Part shown: in pieces, positions 22,977-34,249 of the stretch
Position numbering within the stretch: position 1 is the stretch's first letter
Layout of the letters: each line of letters opens with the position of its first letter
Origin: Gnetum montanum
Taxonomy: Eukaryota > Streptophyta > Gnetopsida > Gnetales > Gnetaceae
DNA: 64,000 nucleotides
Direction: 5' to 3'
Assembly: GCA_015680685.1 (NCBI GenBank)
Contig: MNCI01030683.1
Span: forward strand, 1,961-65,960
Program-made: the position numbers and the translations under genes
The notes under the pieces: generated by a model
The model's input: the letters and a program-made list of their open reading frames with translations, nothing else
Database searches by the model: none
What the model was told of the DNA's origin: nothing

Positions 22977-23848
22977 TAATGAGTGGCGAGGTACCCCTAC
23001 ACTCAACCATACGAATATGAGCGTTACATGTGCGATCTGGTCGAATTTTGTAGACTAAGTGCCTACATGCCTTATGGAACACTTAAGGTTAATTGTTCGT
23101 TGTCTTCCTAGACTTGTATTTGTCATGGTTGTATGGTTAAGTAAGTATGAGGTATGTGATTTTTATATCTTTTTTGTTTTATCTCCTATGCTAATGAGGT
23201 GAAGGGTGAAGAGATTAATTAATTAACTTTAACTAACTAACTAAGCTTTAATTAACCTAGCATCAGCATCCGTTCCCACTTACCTTTCACACCCTGAAAC
23301 AATGCAACCTTGATTACCAAACACTATTCGTTACTGGGATCACCAAGCGTAACGCACGTGCTCGAAGTGATCGTACTAAATGCGCTTAACTATAAGAGAA
23401 GGGTTGAGAGAGATTTCATGAACTAATAAAGCATTTAAACATGAACAATAAATAACAATAATTAAAATACTATTTAGCCTATTCCATGCACTACAAGGTT
23501 TATCCAAGAATTTTGTCTTTATTTTCGTACACAAACTTGTGTTCAGGTACAATATTTGCTCGAATAAAGATCTGTTCACTTTGGAGCTCCTACTGCAGGC
23601 ACATGGAAATTATTCTATCTCTGGAGAGGAAAAACTGCTAGATTTTTGCTACCATTTAGGCCTAAACTAAGAAACAAGGGAGAGTGACCTCTTATGTAAA
23701 GATTTGGCAGCACACTGCGATATTGCATATGCGATATCGCAGGGGAAGATGCGATATCACATATGCAATATCATGGGGGATGTGATATCATGGCAGACGT
23801 GATATCACATACGTGATATCATGGCCCATGCGATATCACATCACATCA
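22977..23848 (-). repeat. 3' LTR of the 22977-29339 element
   Basis: 872 bp; ends TAATGAGTGG (decayed TGATGAGTGG) at 22977 and CACATCA at 23848. Homologous to 28516-29339 over most of its length. Its TATA site near 23690-23700 is mutated. It holds eight GCGATATCGC-type motifs (23716-23841). Confidence 0.9.
23716..23841 (-). repeat. array of TGCGATATCGCA palindromes in the LTR U3
   Basis: Eight copies of a 12-bp palindrome family, consensus YGYGATATCRCR, spaced 12-20 bp. Variants such as GTGATATCAC are what CpG loss on both strands would produce from GCGATATCGC. Confidence 0.9.
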
Positions 23849-25037
23849 TACCCCCATGACTGAATAAAAACTCATCCTTGAGTTCTGTACAAAATATTGG
23901 GAAGGTATGGGATTACTGACTTGAATGGAACTAATGGTGAATGGGATGACATGTGAATCGATCATCATTACAGAACATGAAAAAATTGGTGTTCATGACA
24001 ACAAGAGTGAACACCTTATACATTTGACATTAGGCCTTATTTGGTAGCTGAGAGAGAAGAGAGAAGAGAGAACAAGTTTGTTGCTACCAACGCCAAGGTT
24101 GCACCTTTTGTTGTCTATCCGTAAGCTCACCATCCATCTCGTTCCATGCATAGTGGCTTTAGCACCGATCCATTCCATGTGTTCCCTCCAGATCCAATCC
24201 ATTGTTGTATGATTGCCATTTGCACACACAACACAGTCTTTATATTAGCAAGGGTAAATGAATCATAATGCAGTTCAATACCTTGCTTTGGCAAAAGGTC
24301 CATTGGCTAGGCTATGGTATGGTTGATATGGATCTAGAGATTTAGTGACTACCAAAGGTGTGGGGGTTAAGAAAAAATCAAAAAAATTGGGTCAAGATTC
24401 CCATGACTAAGAGCAAACCTCCGGTAGCGATAGAATGGAGAAAGAAGAAAAACAAGAAAGATGGAGAAAAAGAGACAACTATAACATCGATGAAATGGAT
24501 GTCAAAATGGAAATAAACAAAATAGAGTGGATTGCAAAAATGTTAAGGGAAAGAATTTAACTTGTGTACCAAATAGGAATGCCAGTGGGTCCTCCCCAAA
24601 GTAGGCTCATGCCCTTAATGCCCTGAAAAACCCACATTGGAAGAGTCCGTAGGCTCTAGGAATGTCATTTGGAATAAGAGTTAAAGTCTTAACCATAAGA
24701 ATTTACCAAAAGGAAAATAATGCCTCAACCAAAATATACACTAATGATACAACTGACAATGAGGTGGAGAATGGAGAGAAGAGAATGGAATGGAATTCCA
24801 AGAACAAGGTGGTGTATAGCCCCTTGTGTATTGCATGGTTAATGTGACTTAGTAGATCCCATTCCAACTCTGACCTCAAAAAAACTACATCCAGTGGACT
24901 CATTTTCTGCTATATCAAAAGAACCATACCTTAGTATCAACATCATAACTTAAAGGTAAAAACTAAACATTAGAAACCAATAGAAAAATAGTTCATACCA
25001 TCAAATGATTAGCATAGGTGGTCATCTCCCCCATGAC
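23849..25037 (-). other. 3' untranslated region and polypurine tract of the RT-less element
   Basis: The polypurine tract (minus strand CAGTCATGGGGGTA, 23849-23862) directly precedes the 3' LTR. The rest of this stretch is non-coding and shared with 57348-59260, which shows that both elements descend from the same RT-less ancestor. Confidence 0.7.
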
Positions 25038-25750
25038 TTAATTGAAAGGGAGAGATCCAAAATAATGAGTGCCTATTTGAATTTTTAGAAGTGTCCAACT
25101 TCTCCTGATTGATGTTTTCAGGTTAAGGGGTGGAAGTTGGTGACACTCATACTCCAATGTATCTATGCCTTCATTGTGGGCATGAGTTGTTCCCCCAGTT
25201 CGTTCCATGCATGTTGGTGGTCTGCTCTCTTGATTAATTGTTAAACATTGGGTGTTCTCTTGTTGTGTGGTTGCTACATACAAGCACCTTTGTATCTGAT
25301 TTTCTTGTGCACACCAGTTGCATGCAGGAGATGCTGAGCATTCCTCCATGTCATCACCCTCTAAGTCACTATATGTGATGCATGGAACTTTCTTCTTCTC
25401 GATCTTTCCATAAATTTTTACCTTAGATATTTCCAAGGAAAGATCACGGATTCCTAGGCATGCATCTATTGTACTTAGTCATGGCCTTCCCATTATAATT
25501 GGAAAGTTTCCTTTGTTGCTGTTGACTTCTATCACCAGGAAATCAGCTGGGTATGACCAACCATACATAGTGGTAATGATGTCCTCCACCAATCCCAAGG
25601 GAATGGTGATGGACTGGTCAACCAGCTCTAGTTGAATATTGCTCTTCTTAAGTGGAGGTAGGTTCCAAGATTTATACATTTCTTGTGAGATTAAGTTGAC
25701 TCTAGAACCTGAGTCAAGAAGAGCCTTATGAGGTTCATTCCAATGACTTG
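25038..25750 (-). pseudogene. retrotransposon aspartic protease domain
   Basis: The minus-strand frame opens KALLDSGSRVNLISQEMY, with the active-site D-S-G intact at about 25710-25726. It continues through LGLVEDIITTMYGW and PIIMGRPWLS, the conserved second half of Athila-type proteases. One stop separates 25479-25679 from the C-terminal part (25038-25436). That part is cysteine-bearing (CSASPACNWCAQ) and runs into the 3' non-coding region where RT would normally follow. The protease matures Gag. Confidence 0.8.
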
Positions 25751-25855
25751 GAGGTAGATTAAGGAACTTCCAGGGTCAGAGAGTTTCTTGGGAAGGTGAC
25801 CTACCTTCATCCAATTGGTAATAATATGTGTTAACATAACCATGTGCGTTGAGCT

Positions 25856-28368
25856 CTATTGTTGGTTTGAAGGGAGCTCCGAAGCCTTAATTGTTAGAGG
25901 AGCGTACATAGACTCAACCACTTGTGGTTGTGAGAGCTTGTTTGGGCTTTTTGTTCTGAAGAAAGGTCTTCTCTTCTTGTAATTGTCAGAACTAGTAGTG
26001 GGTTGAAGGTTTACAGCTCTTGTAGCATTACGTTGCTGCGGTTGAGTGGGGAGTTCCCCTTCCATTGTTGGAGTGGGTGGTAGTGGAACTACCGATGTAA
26101 GAGAGGTGGATGGATTTGGAGGATGGTGTATATATGGTGTGTCTCCTATAGGAGACGAAGTCCTAAAATATTCCTGAACTTGGTAGTGATGTTGTGGGGT
26201 TGCGTGACCCATAGAGTCACTTGGAGAAACTGGCTGCTACACGTAGTAGTCATACAGGTCTGGTTGCTGGTAAGGGTATTGTTGTCTAGGTGGTGGCATC
26301 CCCCATGACTGTGGGTGTTGCCACTTCTGGTGCTAGCCGCTAGGTTGTGGTGGAGTTCCACTTGGATAATACGTTAAAGGTTAGTGGAACTACCTTGGGT
26401 TACCTTGGGGATAAGGTAACCTTCGGGGTGCCTGCCATCTATTAAGTCTTGGGTTGAGTGCATACACCCTAGACTATTGTAGATGTGAGATTATTGGGTA
26501 ACATCCCTTAGGATGGTCATATTGGCAGATCTCACATCCACCATCATTTTCTATATCAGAATCCACAACCTCATCAGTGATAGTTATTTTTCCCTTACCC
26601 TTGTCACGTGCATGGCTTGAATCTCTCTGCTTTTTCTTACCATGGTCACTACTTTGTTCCTCCTTAGACTCCTCTATGATTTTCAAGATAGTTTCAATTT
26701 TACTATCTAAGGAGCTCCATATTTCATCTACCTTAGCTGACACTTCTTCTGTTAGCTTTTGAAGTAGCAAGGTTTTTCTATTCACCAACTCTTTGAGTGG
26801 TCACTCATCCTCTTCATCACAGAATCTTACTCCCCTCTTTCGAAGGAAAGGATCGTGGTTATATTCTTCTACACTTTCTGTTTTCCATAGATCCCCTTCT
26901 TCTTTAGCTACTTGCTCCAAAAATTGATGAATTTCATGGGATCTAAGTTTAGATAATCTCCCTTGGGCATATGTCCCAAGGGTTCTCCTAGTTTCATGTC
27001 TTGGCCCATCTACGAGGTGGTAGAGTTGATCCCATTGTGCATAACCATGACCCAGGCAACGATGTAGCAATGCATAATACCGGCCCATGGCAGCATCCAA
27101 GGGTTTTTGATTACCTTACTTCCATCCTTGGATTTTCTTATGCAAGTTGGACACTCTAGAGTATGTTTGGTATTTATTGTTGAACAATTCTAGCATTGTA
27201 CTCCACCTCCTAATGGTTTCTGGCTCTAAGGACTGGTCCTAGCTTTTTGCTTCCTTCAAGAGTGTCCTAGGAAACAACTTTAACTTCTACCACTTGTTCT
27301 CAATATTTTGCAAGGTGAAGGCATCGTAGAATGCTTGTAAGTGGTTCTGCGGATCAGCATTATATCCCCTCTCAAATCATGGGGTATTATTTATGTCCAG
27401 TTTCTTGATTCGGATATCTTTTTGGTGCCTTGTAGGTATTCTAACTGCCTCCGTAATATCTAACATACTTCAGGTTGCAAGTAGGGTTTCTTCATGATCA
27501 TCTCTCTCATGACGTCCATGATGCCTACGTGGTTCCCTACTTTTCCTTTTTTCATGCCTAGATTCTCTAGAATGCCCTTGTCCTCGCTCTCGACTCTCTT
27601 GTCGAGGTCTCTCATTTTGCTTACCCTTATCCTCACCTTTGTATTCTTCGTGATTGCATCCTAATGTGGAAGAAGAGGGTGAATGATGTGATGAATGGGA
27701 AGAAGAAGGAGAGCCATCGCCATGGTGATGTCTCCTACCTTCTCTTCGGTGATCCCTGTCCCAATCATGATGACGATTAGAATGCTTGCCCTTATCATTT
27801 GTTTTTGTTCCCTCAGTGAACACTTGGTGTTCATGGGAATTGAACCAAGATTGTGTATCTTGGAGCGTACGTTTTAATACCCCACCTCCTCACTTTTGTT
27901 AGGAGGGGGAACACCATTTGATGGAGAACCTGTTATAATTGGTTCACGATCTCCAATTTCACTTAGGACGTGCATGACCCCTTTTCCCTTCCACAATGTA
28001 TGGTGGCTCTCCTGCTGGGAGTCCTTTAGACATTGCGCTACCATGAGATGGTAATCCCTTATGTCATAATCTTCCACAATGTATTCAGTGTATAATTTCG
28101 TCATGCCTATCTATGCAAGAGCATGAAGAAGCATGTTAGGGACTGCCTGATCTGGAGGTAACACTATGTTACCTTGCAAGTCTCTCCAACATAGTTGTTC
28201 ATCTTGATGGAGGATAAAGGTAAAATTAGGTATATACTCATCATGATGAGTATATACCACCTGATACTTTTGAGGAACTAGTGATTTTTGGTTATGTGTT
28301 TGGTGCCGTCGACTATCTCTAGTGTGATCCCTAGGTGGTGAAGTGCTTTTATGAGAAGAAGAAGACAT
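25856..28368 (-). pseudogene. Athila-like gag with an Arg/His/Ser-rich insert
   Basis: The start MSSSSHKSTSPPRDHTRD (28368) opens a gag frame that continues past a single stop at 28111 in the same frame. The middle (27470-27823) is an R/H/D/E/S-rich stretch with SPSSSHSSHHSPSSS and RESRERGQGHSRESR-like text, similar in make-up to an SR domain. Then follow the helical gag core (26801-27100), a K/E-rich part (26474-26788) with CEICQYDHPKGC, a shortened zinc-knuckle-like C-X2-C-X3-H-X3-C, and a proline/glutamine-rich tail (25856-26212). Frameshifts and stops break it into six pieces. A homologous gag lies at 31773-33430. Confidence 0.75.
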
Positions 28369-28495
28369 TGTGTCTTATTCGGTGTGCTGATTAACTGTTG
28401 TTTTAATTTTTCTTATGATTAACCCTAACGGTTCTTTTAAGCTTCTCAATGATGTGGATGATTTCTTATGTTCTCCTTAGTGCACAAACAACTTA

Positions 28496-28515
28496 GTCCT
28501 CGGCAACGATGCCAA
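28496..28515 (-). other. primer-binding site, tRNA-Asp type
   Basis: Minus strand TTGGCATCGTTGCCGAGGAC directly follows the LTR end CTCATCA. Athila-type elements typically carry TGGCGCCGTTGCCGGGGA, complementary to tRNA-Asp. Two or three transitions separate them. Confidence 0.8.
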
Positions 28516-29339
28516 TGATGAGTGGAGAGGTACCCCTACACTCAACCATATGAATATGAGTGTTACACACACAATCCGATCGAATTTCGCAGACTAAGTG
28601 CCTACACGCCTTATGGAACACTTAAGATTAATCGTTCATTTTCTTCCCAGACTTGTATTTTTCACGGTTGTATGGTTAAGTAAGTCTGAGGTATGTGATT
28701 TTTATATGTTTTCTATTTTATCTCCTATGCTAATGAGGTGAAGGGTGAAGAGACTAATTAACTAACTTTAACTAAGTAGCTAAACCTTAATTAACCTAGC
28801 ATCAGTGTCCGTTCCCACTTACCGTTCACACCCTGAACCAATGCAACCTTGATTACCAAACACTATTCGTTACTGAGATCACCAAGCGTAATGCACGTGC
28901 TCGAAGCGATCGTACTGAATGCACTTAACTATGGGAGAAGGGTTGAGAGAGATTTCATGAACTAATAAAGAATTTAAACATGAACAATAAATAATAATAA
29001 TTAAAATCCTATTTATCCTATTCCATGCACTGCAAGGTTTATCCAAGAAGTTTGTATTTATTTCTGTACACAAACTTGTGTTTAGGTACAACATTTGTAC
29101 GAATAAATATCTATTCACTTTGGAGCTCCTACTGTGGGCACATGGAAATTATTCTATCTCTGGAAAGGTAAAACTACCAGATTTTAGCTATGGTTTAGCC
29201 CTAAACTGAGAAATAAGGGAGAGTCGCCTCTTATTTATAGATTTGGTGATGCATTGCGATATTGCGTATGCGATATTGCAGGGAAAGATGCGATATCGTG
29301 TACGCGATATCACGTGGGATGCGATATTGCGTCCCATCA
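28516..29339 (-). repeat. 5' LTR of the 22977-29339 element
   Basis: 824 bp, with TGATGAGTGG at 28516 and CCCATCA at 29339. On the minus strand five GCGATATCGC-type palindromes (29255-29331) lie just upstream of a good TATA box CTATAAATAA at 29231-29240. Confidence 0.9.
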
Positions 29340-29344
29340 CTAAC

Positions 29345-29670
29345 TTATAAGGTATGTTATGAAGATTTGGAAGTGAGTTAGAGAAATACCTCTAATTGAG
29401 TTAACGATATTAGAAAACCAACTTGAATTTATACCATAGAAATCTATCATTGAGGCTATTTTCTTCATACTATAATTAATAGTGAAAATAAGAAAACATA
29501 GATAAAATTTATACATATGATCTTTCTTTAATTAGAAAAAGCATATGATAGGGTACCCACAAAGATTACTTGATAGAGTTTATGAAGAAAAACCATCCTT
29601 GACAAATGCATTAAAGTAATTCCAAACATGCATGAAGTAATTAGAATACCTTATAGAATCTATTCTAATT
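29345..29670 (+). pseudogene. LINE reverse transcriptase central fragment
   Basis: The plus strand reads KNQLEFIP..SIIEAIFFI and then LEKAYDRVP near 29535-29560, the signature of plant LINE reverse transcriptases (usually N.FGFMPGRST.EAI...R and D.EKAYDRV). The LTR element 22977-29339 is inserted just upstream. Stops and small indels throughout. Confidence 0.75.
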
Positions 29671-29689
29671 ATCCAATCAAGAGTGCATC

Positions 29690-30778
29690 TACATCCATTT
29701 ATCTATGGATGATACGCTAAACTCATATTCAACCTCATATCCATTACCTTTTGAAATGCCTACCAAAAATGATATGAATCTTGCATTTCTATCACTAATA
29801 ATTCATCATGGTACTTCATGTAACAATACTATCTCTACATAGCATTACAACTACTATGAGCCCACAAAAGATCAACAATGAAATCCATACTAATGAAATC
29901 TTATTATCACTGGGGAATATCATGGAAATGCTAATATCCTTTGGACATTTGATGCTCTATCTTCACTTGTTAGAAAATCAAATATCAAAAGACATATTTC
30001 CCTACATTCCTCTTCATACCAAGACACCAATACATAATCCTGGTATATCTTCTGACTACCTAGATACATTTTGTATCTACTTATATGAGCCTCATCCATT
30101 AATTGAAATTGTAGAAATTCTAAAGCACATACTCAACCATTCCTCTATAATAGACCATGTTTATTCATAGAGAATGATGCATTAGAAATGATTTGTTGCC
30201 TCAACTCTTGACATCATAAATCATGTCATTGTTGCTTTTGAATTTTCTTTTATAATTCTAATTAAATAGTTAATCTATTAAGTTTATTAGCCATCATACT
30301 TAATTCATCAGCTACTTCATTAGTCTTACAAGACTTATATCTAATATTGGAATCAAAATTAGTAAGAAACTCCATCCATTTACATTTTTCCGAGTTTAAC
30401 TACAACTAACTCATAAGATATTAGAGGCTCTAATGGTCAATCCAAATAATACCATGCTCCTCATATAGATAATGCCATCCAAGCTTCAATGTGAATATCC
30501 TAGCATCCATCTCTAGATCATGTATGGGATATATGTCTTCATGTGGCTTCAACTAACAAGATGCATAAGCCACAACCTATCCATCCTGCATTAAGACACA
30601 ACCAAATCCATCTTTAGAAGCATCAATACTAACATCATATGGGTGTCCTGGTATAGAAGATACTAACACCGGATTAGTCACCAATCTATGCTTTAAGTCA
30701 TCAAATGGAACCTAATAAGCAAAGCCTTAAGTAAAGCTAGTATACTTTCTCTATAGTCAAATCAAAGGATATGCTATT
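29690..30778 (-). pseudogene. gypsy chromovirus RNase H and integrase N-terminal half
   Basis: The minus-strand order is PGHPYDVSIDASKDGFGCVL and MQDG (30590-30660), AYASCQLKPHEDIYPIHDLE (30490-30570), the KCKWMEFL...DSNIRY block (30330-30400) and NEVADELS (30300-30330). AHISRY.MYLGSQKIYQDY, the start of integrase, follows near 30050-30110. The upstream RT half of the same gene is at 51731-52510, beyond the 20.9-kb insertion. The plus-strand open frame 29808-30170 is a shadow. Confidence 0.8.
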
Positions 30779-31622
30779 TGATGAGTTACGGATGGCTACA
30801 TTGACAAGGCCCTGTCGACGCATCGTCCATTTTTTCTTATAAATATGCACTCACTAGCCACATTTATGGCATAAGTTAGTCATAGTGTAGTGGAGCTCTT
30901 GTAGTTTTTCCATTTGAGAGTTATAATATTTTCTCGAGTGCTAGTAGCATGAGTCATTAAGTGTATGGATCTTTATTCAAGAATTTTTGTACCTGAGCAT
31001 GATAGTATGTGCAATAATAAAGATAAACTTCTTGATAAACCTTGTCGCATTCTAGATAGTTTAAATGTTTCATTTATATATTTAATATTTTCAATTATTT
31101 ATTCAATGCTTTCTAGTAATTAAGCTAATGAGGTAATTAAGTGAGATATATAGATAGATTAATAACATAAGTACAACCGCTTGGAGCATAACATGCATCT
31201 TCTTGGTAATCCTAGCAGTGTTATTGCTTAGTGCACCTCATAGCGTAGTGGTTAGTAACCCAATAGTGGATACATGGGTTTAGGACATGTATGGGAACTA
31301 GGACTAGATGCTTATGTTAGGACTAGTTAGAGATCAATTAGTTAGTTGGATCAAATTAGCCATTAAATTACTTTATCTCTCTCTTCAAGAACCAAAGAAT
31401 ATAAAACATAAAATGATAATAATCATATGCCTCAATTACACTTAACCATACCTTTGTACTTCACAAGTGTAATTGGAAAGACAATGAACAACCTTAGGGA
31501 AAGGTTCATGGCCTAGAAGACTAGTGCACTAGAAACTATAGAGTCCATGTAATTTGACCAGATCATGCATGAACGCTTTGTGATTTGTATGGTTGGGCAT
31601 AGGGGTACTTTGCTACTCATCA
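30779..31622 (+). repeat. 5' LTR of the 20.9-kb element
   Basis: 844 bp with TATA box TTATAAATATG at 30837-30847 and an AATAAAGATAAAC polyadenylation-like word near 31015-31028. It differs from its partner by many substitutions and indels, so the insertion is old. A tRNA-like A-box TAGCGTAGTGG lies at 31241-31251. Confidence 0.9.
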
Positions 31623-31643
31623 TTGGTGCCATTACTAGGAACT
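31623..31643 (+). other. primer-binding site, tRNA-Asp type (decayed)
   Basis: TTGGTGCCATTACTAGGAAC directly follows the LTR end, compared with the usual TGGCGCCGTTGCCGGGGA. Differences are mostly transitions. Confidence 0.75.
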
Positions 31644-31772
31644 TTGTTTCTTGAACCATGTACTCTCTAGGTTTAGTGAACATTATTAATCTCATTGGAC
31701 AAACTCAAGGTCAACATTACTTTCACATGACATATAATTATAGAAGTAGACTGATAATTTTAATTGCTTGGT

Positions 31773-33430
31773 AGAATGTCTTCTTCTTCTCACAAGCTTG
31801 ATGATGTTAAACTATTAGTCACACACGACTATAAAGTCATATATACTCATCTTGATGAGTATGTACTAGACTTCACCTTTATCCTACATTAGGATGAGTA
31901 GTTTCAATGGTGTTACATGGAGGGAAACATTGTATTGCCTCCGCATTGATCTACGTCATGGATGCTCTTTCAAACTCTTAAGAGGTTGGACATTCCAGAT
32001 CTTCATAAGGAATACATTGTGAATGGGTATGACACTTAAGACTACCATCTCATTGAAACACAATGCAAGAGAGATCGACACTAGGAGAAGCACCACAAGT
32101 TTACAAAGGGGCAACACTTCACTAACCCCTTATTCTTGCTAAACCAACATGACCATGTGGATCCTTCCCCTAAGGGTTTCCAACATGAAGATTCTCCACC
32201 CCCTATTATTGGTGATGAGGGTGTGGCCCTGAACCTAATATCCACTATTCAAAAACCAAGTTTAGGAAAAAGTGACAGTCAAGGTAGGGACTTGGGTAAA
32301 CATCATGATGGCAAGGGATCTAAGGATGATGGTTTTGATGAGTGAAGAGGTGGTGGTGGACATCGCAATGCTGGTGGTGGTCCACCTTTCATTTCATCCA
32401 ATTCTGAACATTCTTCTTCATCTGTTGGTTCTCATAGAAGCCATTGTAGAAATAATCTTAATGAAGGTGATCAAAGAGACAACAATGACCATAGAACTTG
32501 CCAAGAATGTTAAGGTAATAGAGAACATCATCAGAGATAATGAAATAATGATGATTATGATCCTCTATTGGCAACTGGAAGCATGCTTAACATTGTAGAG
32601 GCAGTAAAGATTCCAACCAGGCATGTAAAGGATACTTAGATCAAGTGCCTAGATATAAACAATATTTCAAGATTTGAGGTGGGATACAAATCTGATCCAT
32701 AGACAGATTTACAAGCTCTCCATGATGCCTATGCCTTGTAGAACATTGAAAATGATTAGCAAAAAATCTAAGGCCTTTCCACCAACACCAACAAGCTTAT
32801 TATCCAAGTGGAACTTCACCACAACCATATAAGCAATACCAATAGTGGTACCAACCACAATAATGGGGAATGCCACTGCCAAGGCAATAGTACCTTCATA
32901 GGCAATCAAATTCATATGGGTACTATGTTCAACAACCTGTTTCTCCACAAAGTTCTACTAGCCATGCCTCATTCTAGCATCACTCTTACCCTCTGGAGTA
33001 CCATCAAACTTATTTACCATTTACTCGAGGGGAGCACCCATACCCATACTATCCTTTGCATTTGTTTGCACACATCCCTTTGCCATCTACCTAGTTATAT
33101 CATTCTCCATTCAAGTAGGGAGAAATTCCCCCACAGTTGCAACAATGAAATGCTACGAGGGCTGTGAATTTACAATTGTCCTTCCAGCTTTGTATTTTCG
33201 ACAATCATTCTAGGAAAATACCATCTTTCCAACCCAAAAATCCTCCAAAACCCTCACAACCTAATATGACTACTTGCCCTACATCTCTAGCAACCTCATC
33301 CTTTTCATCAAATACATTCAAGTGTCCTTCAAACCAAACGTCACTTTTGATCTTCACTATGATGCTAACTCATGCTATTTTTGATTGGATCAAGGCTGGC
33401 AACATTTCCATGAAAAGATCTAACCCAAGG
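31773..33430 (+). pseudogene. Athila-like gag relic
   Basis: The start MSSSSHKLDD and the blocks YTHLDEYVLDFTFILH and EGNIVLPP correspond residue by residue to the gag at 28368. The charged middle (32290-32560) still has HSSSSVGSHRSH. Numerous stops, mostly TAG and TGA. The C-terminal part is shifted in frame several times (frames at 32808-33167 and 33164-33451). Confidence 0.7.
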
Positions 33431-33469
33431 AGTTCTCTCATTTCTTTGTAGATCATTGGACATGAGCCA

Positions 33470-33865
33470 TGCAAGGCTTTTCTTGATTTTGGTTCTAGAG
33501 TTTTTCTCATCTCCCATGACATGTATAAGGCCTAGAACATGCCATCTCTCAAGAAGAGTAACATCTATTTAGAATTGGCCAATTAGTCAATCATTATCCC
33601 TTTTGTACTAGTGGTGGATATTGTGACCAAAGTTTGTGGGTGGTTCTATCTAATTAATTTTCTAGTGATCAAAGTTGAAAATTGCAAAGGTGACTCCCCC
33701 ATCATTATGGGAAGGGCATGGTTAAGCATGGTCGATGTGCAAATGGGTATAAGGGACTTCTTCTTAGAAATTTCTAAGGAGAATAAATTTGAAAGGTTAG
33801 AGAAAAAGCATGTTCTATGCATCACATATAGCAATAATGGATGCAATTGCGTGCAAAAAATATGA
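33470..33865 (+). pseudogene. Athila-like protease relic
   Basis: FLDFGSRVFLISHDMY near 33480-33525 replaces the D-S-G active site by D-F-G, so it would be dead. The C-terminal half, SPIIMGRAWLSMVDVQMGI and FERLEKKHVLCITYS (33611-33850), aligns with the protease at 25038-25679. Confidence 0.75.
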
Positions 33866-34249
33866 TCTAGCAAAAGTACATTTATCAAAGTATGCAATTA
33901 GGGTGCATAAGAAACAAATATCCAAAGGTGCCTATACATAGTAGCCAAGAAATAGGATGGCACCTAGTGGCCAACAACTATTTCTAATAGTAGCACATTA
34001 TGCATGAAATCAACTAAGAGCTTGACATATGCTTATGTTGAAGACATGAATGAACTTGAGCAAGTTCATCACCAACTCTCTGATGATGAAGATGATGATA
34101 CCTATTGGGGGAGTTGGAAATCCTTGACAACTTCAAGTAGAAGCCCCTAGAGTTCAAAACTCTATTAGCTAGCCTAGAGTATGCATTTTTAAACAATGAA
34201 AAGCTAGTCATAATCAATGCCAAACTTTCTCCGAAATAAAAAGAAAAGT

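Larger units (their letters stand above)
22977..29339 (-). mobile_element. complete RT-less Athila-like LTR element, TSD CTAAC
   Basis: The 6363-bp element has two LTRs (22977-23848 and 28516-29339), a tRNA-Asp-type primer site next to the right LTR, a polypurine tract next to the left LTR, and CTAAC at both flanks (22972-22976 and 29340-29344). The internal region encodes only gag and protease; no RT, RNase H or integrase text is present. It would depend on a full element for replication. It is inserted in LINE sequence. Confidence 0.9.

Noticed and set aside
29808-30170. 120-codon plus-strand frame
   Set aside because: Antisense of the gypsy RNase H/integrase relic on the minus strand; no family-like composition.
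33646-33897. Minus-strand frame over the protease relic
   Set aside because: Shadow of the plus-strand protease, which has clear family motifs.
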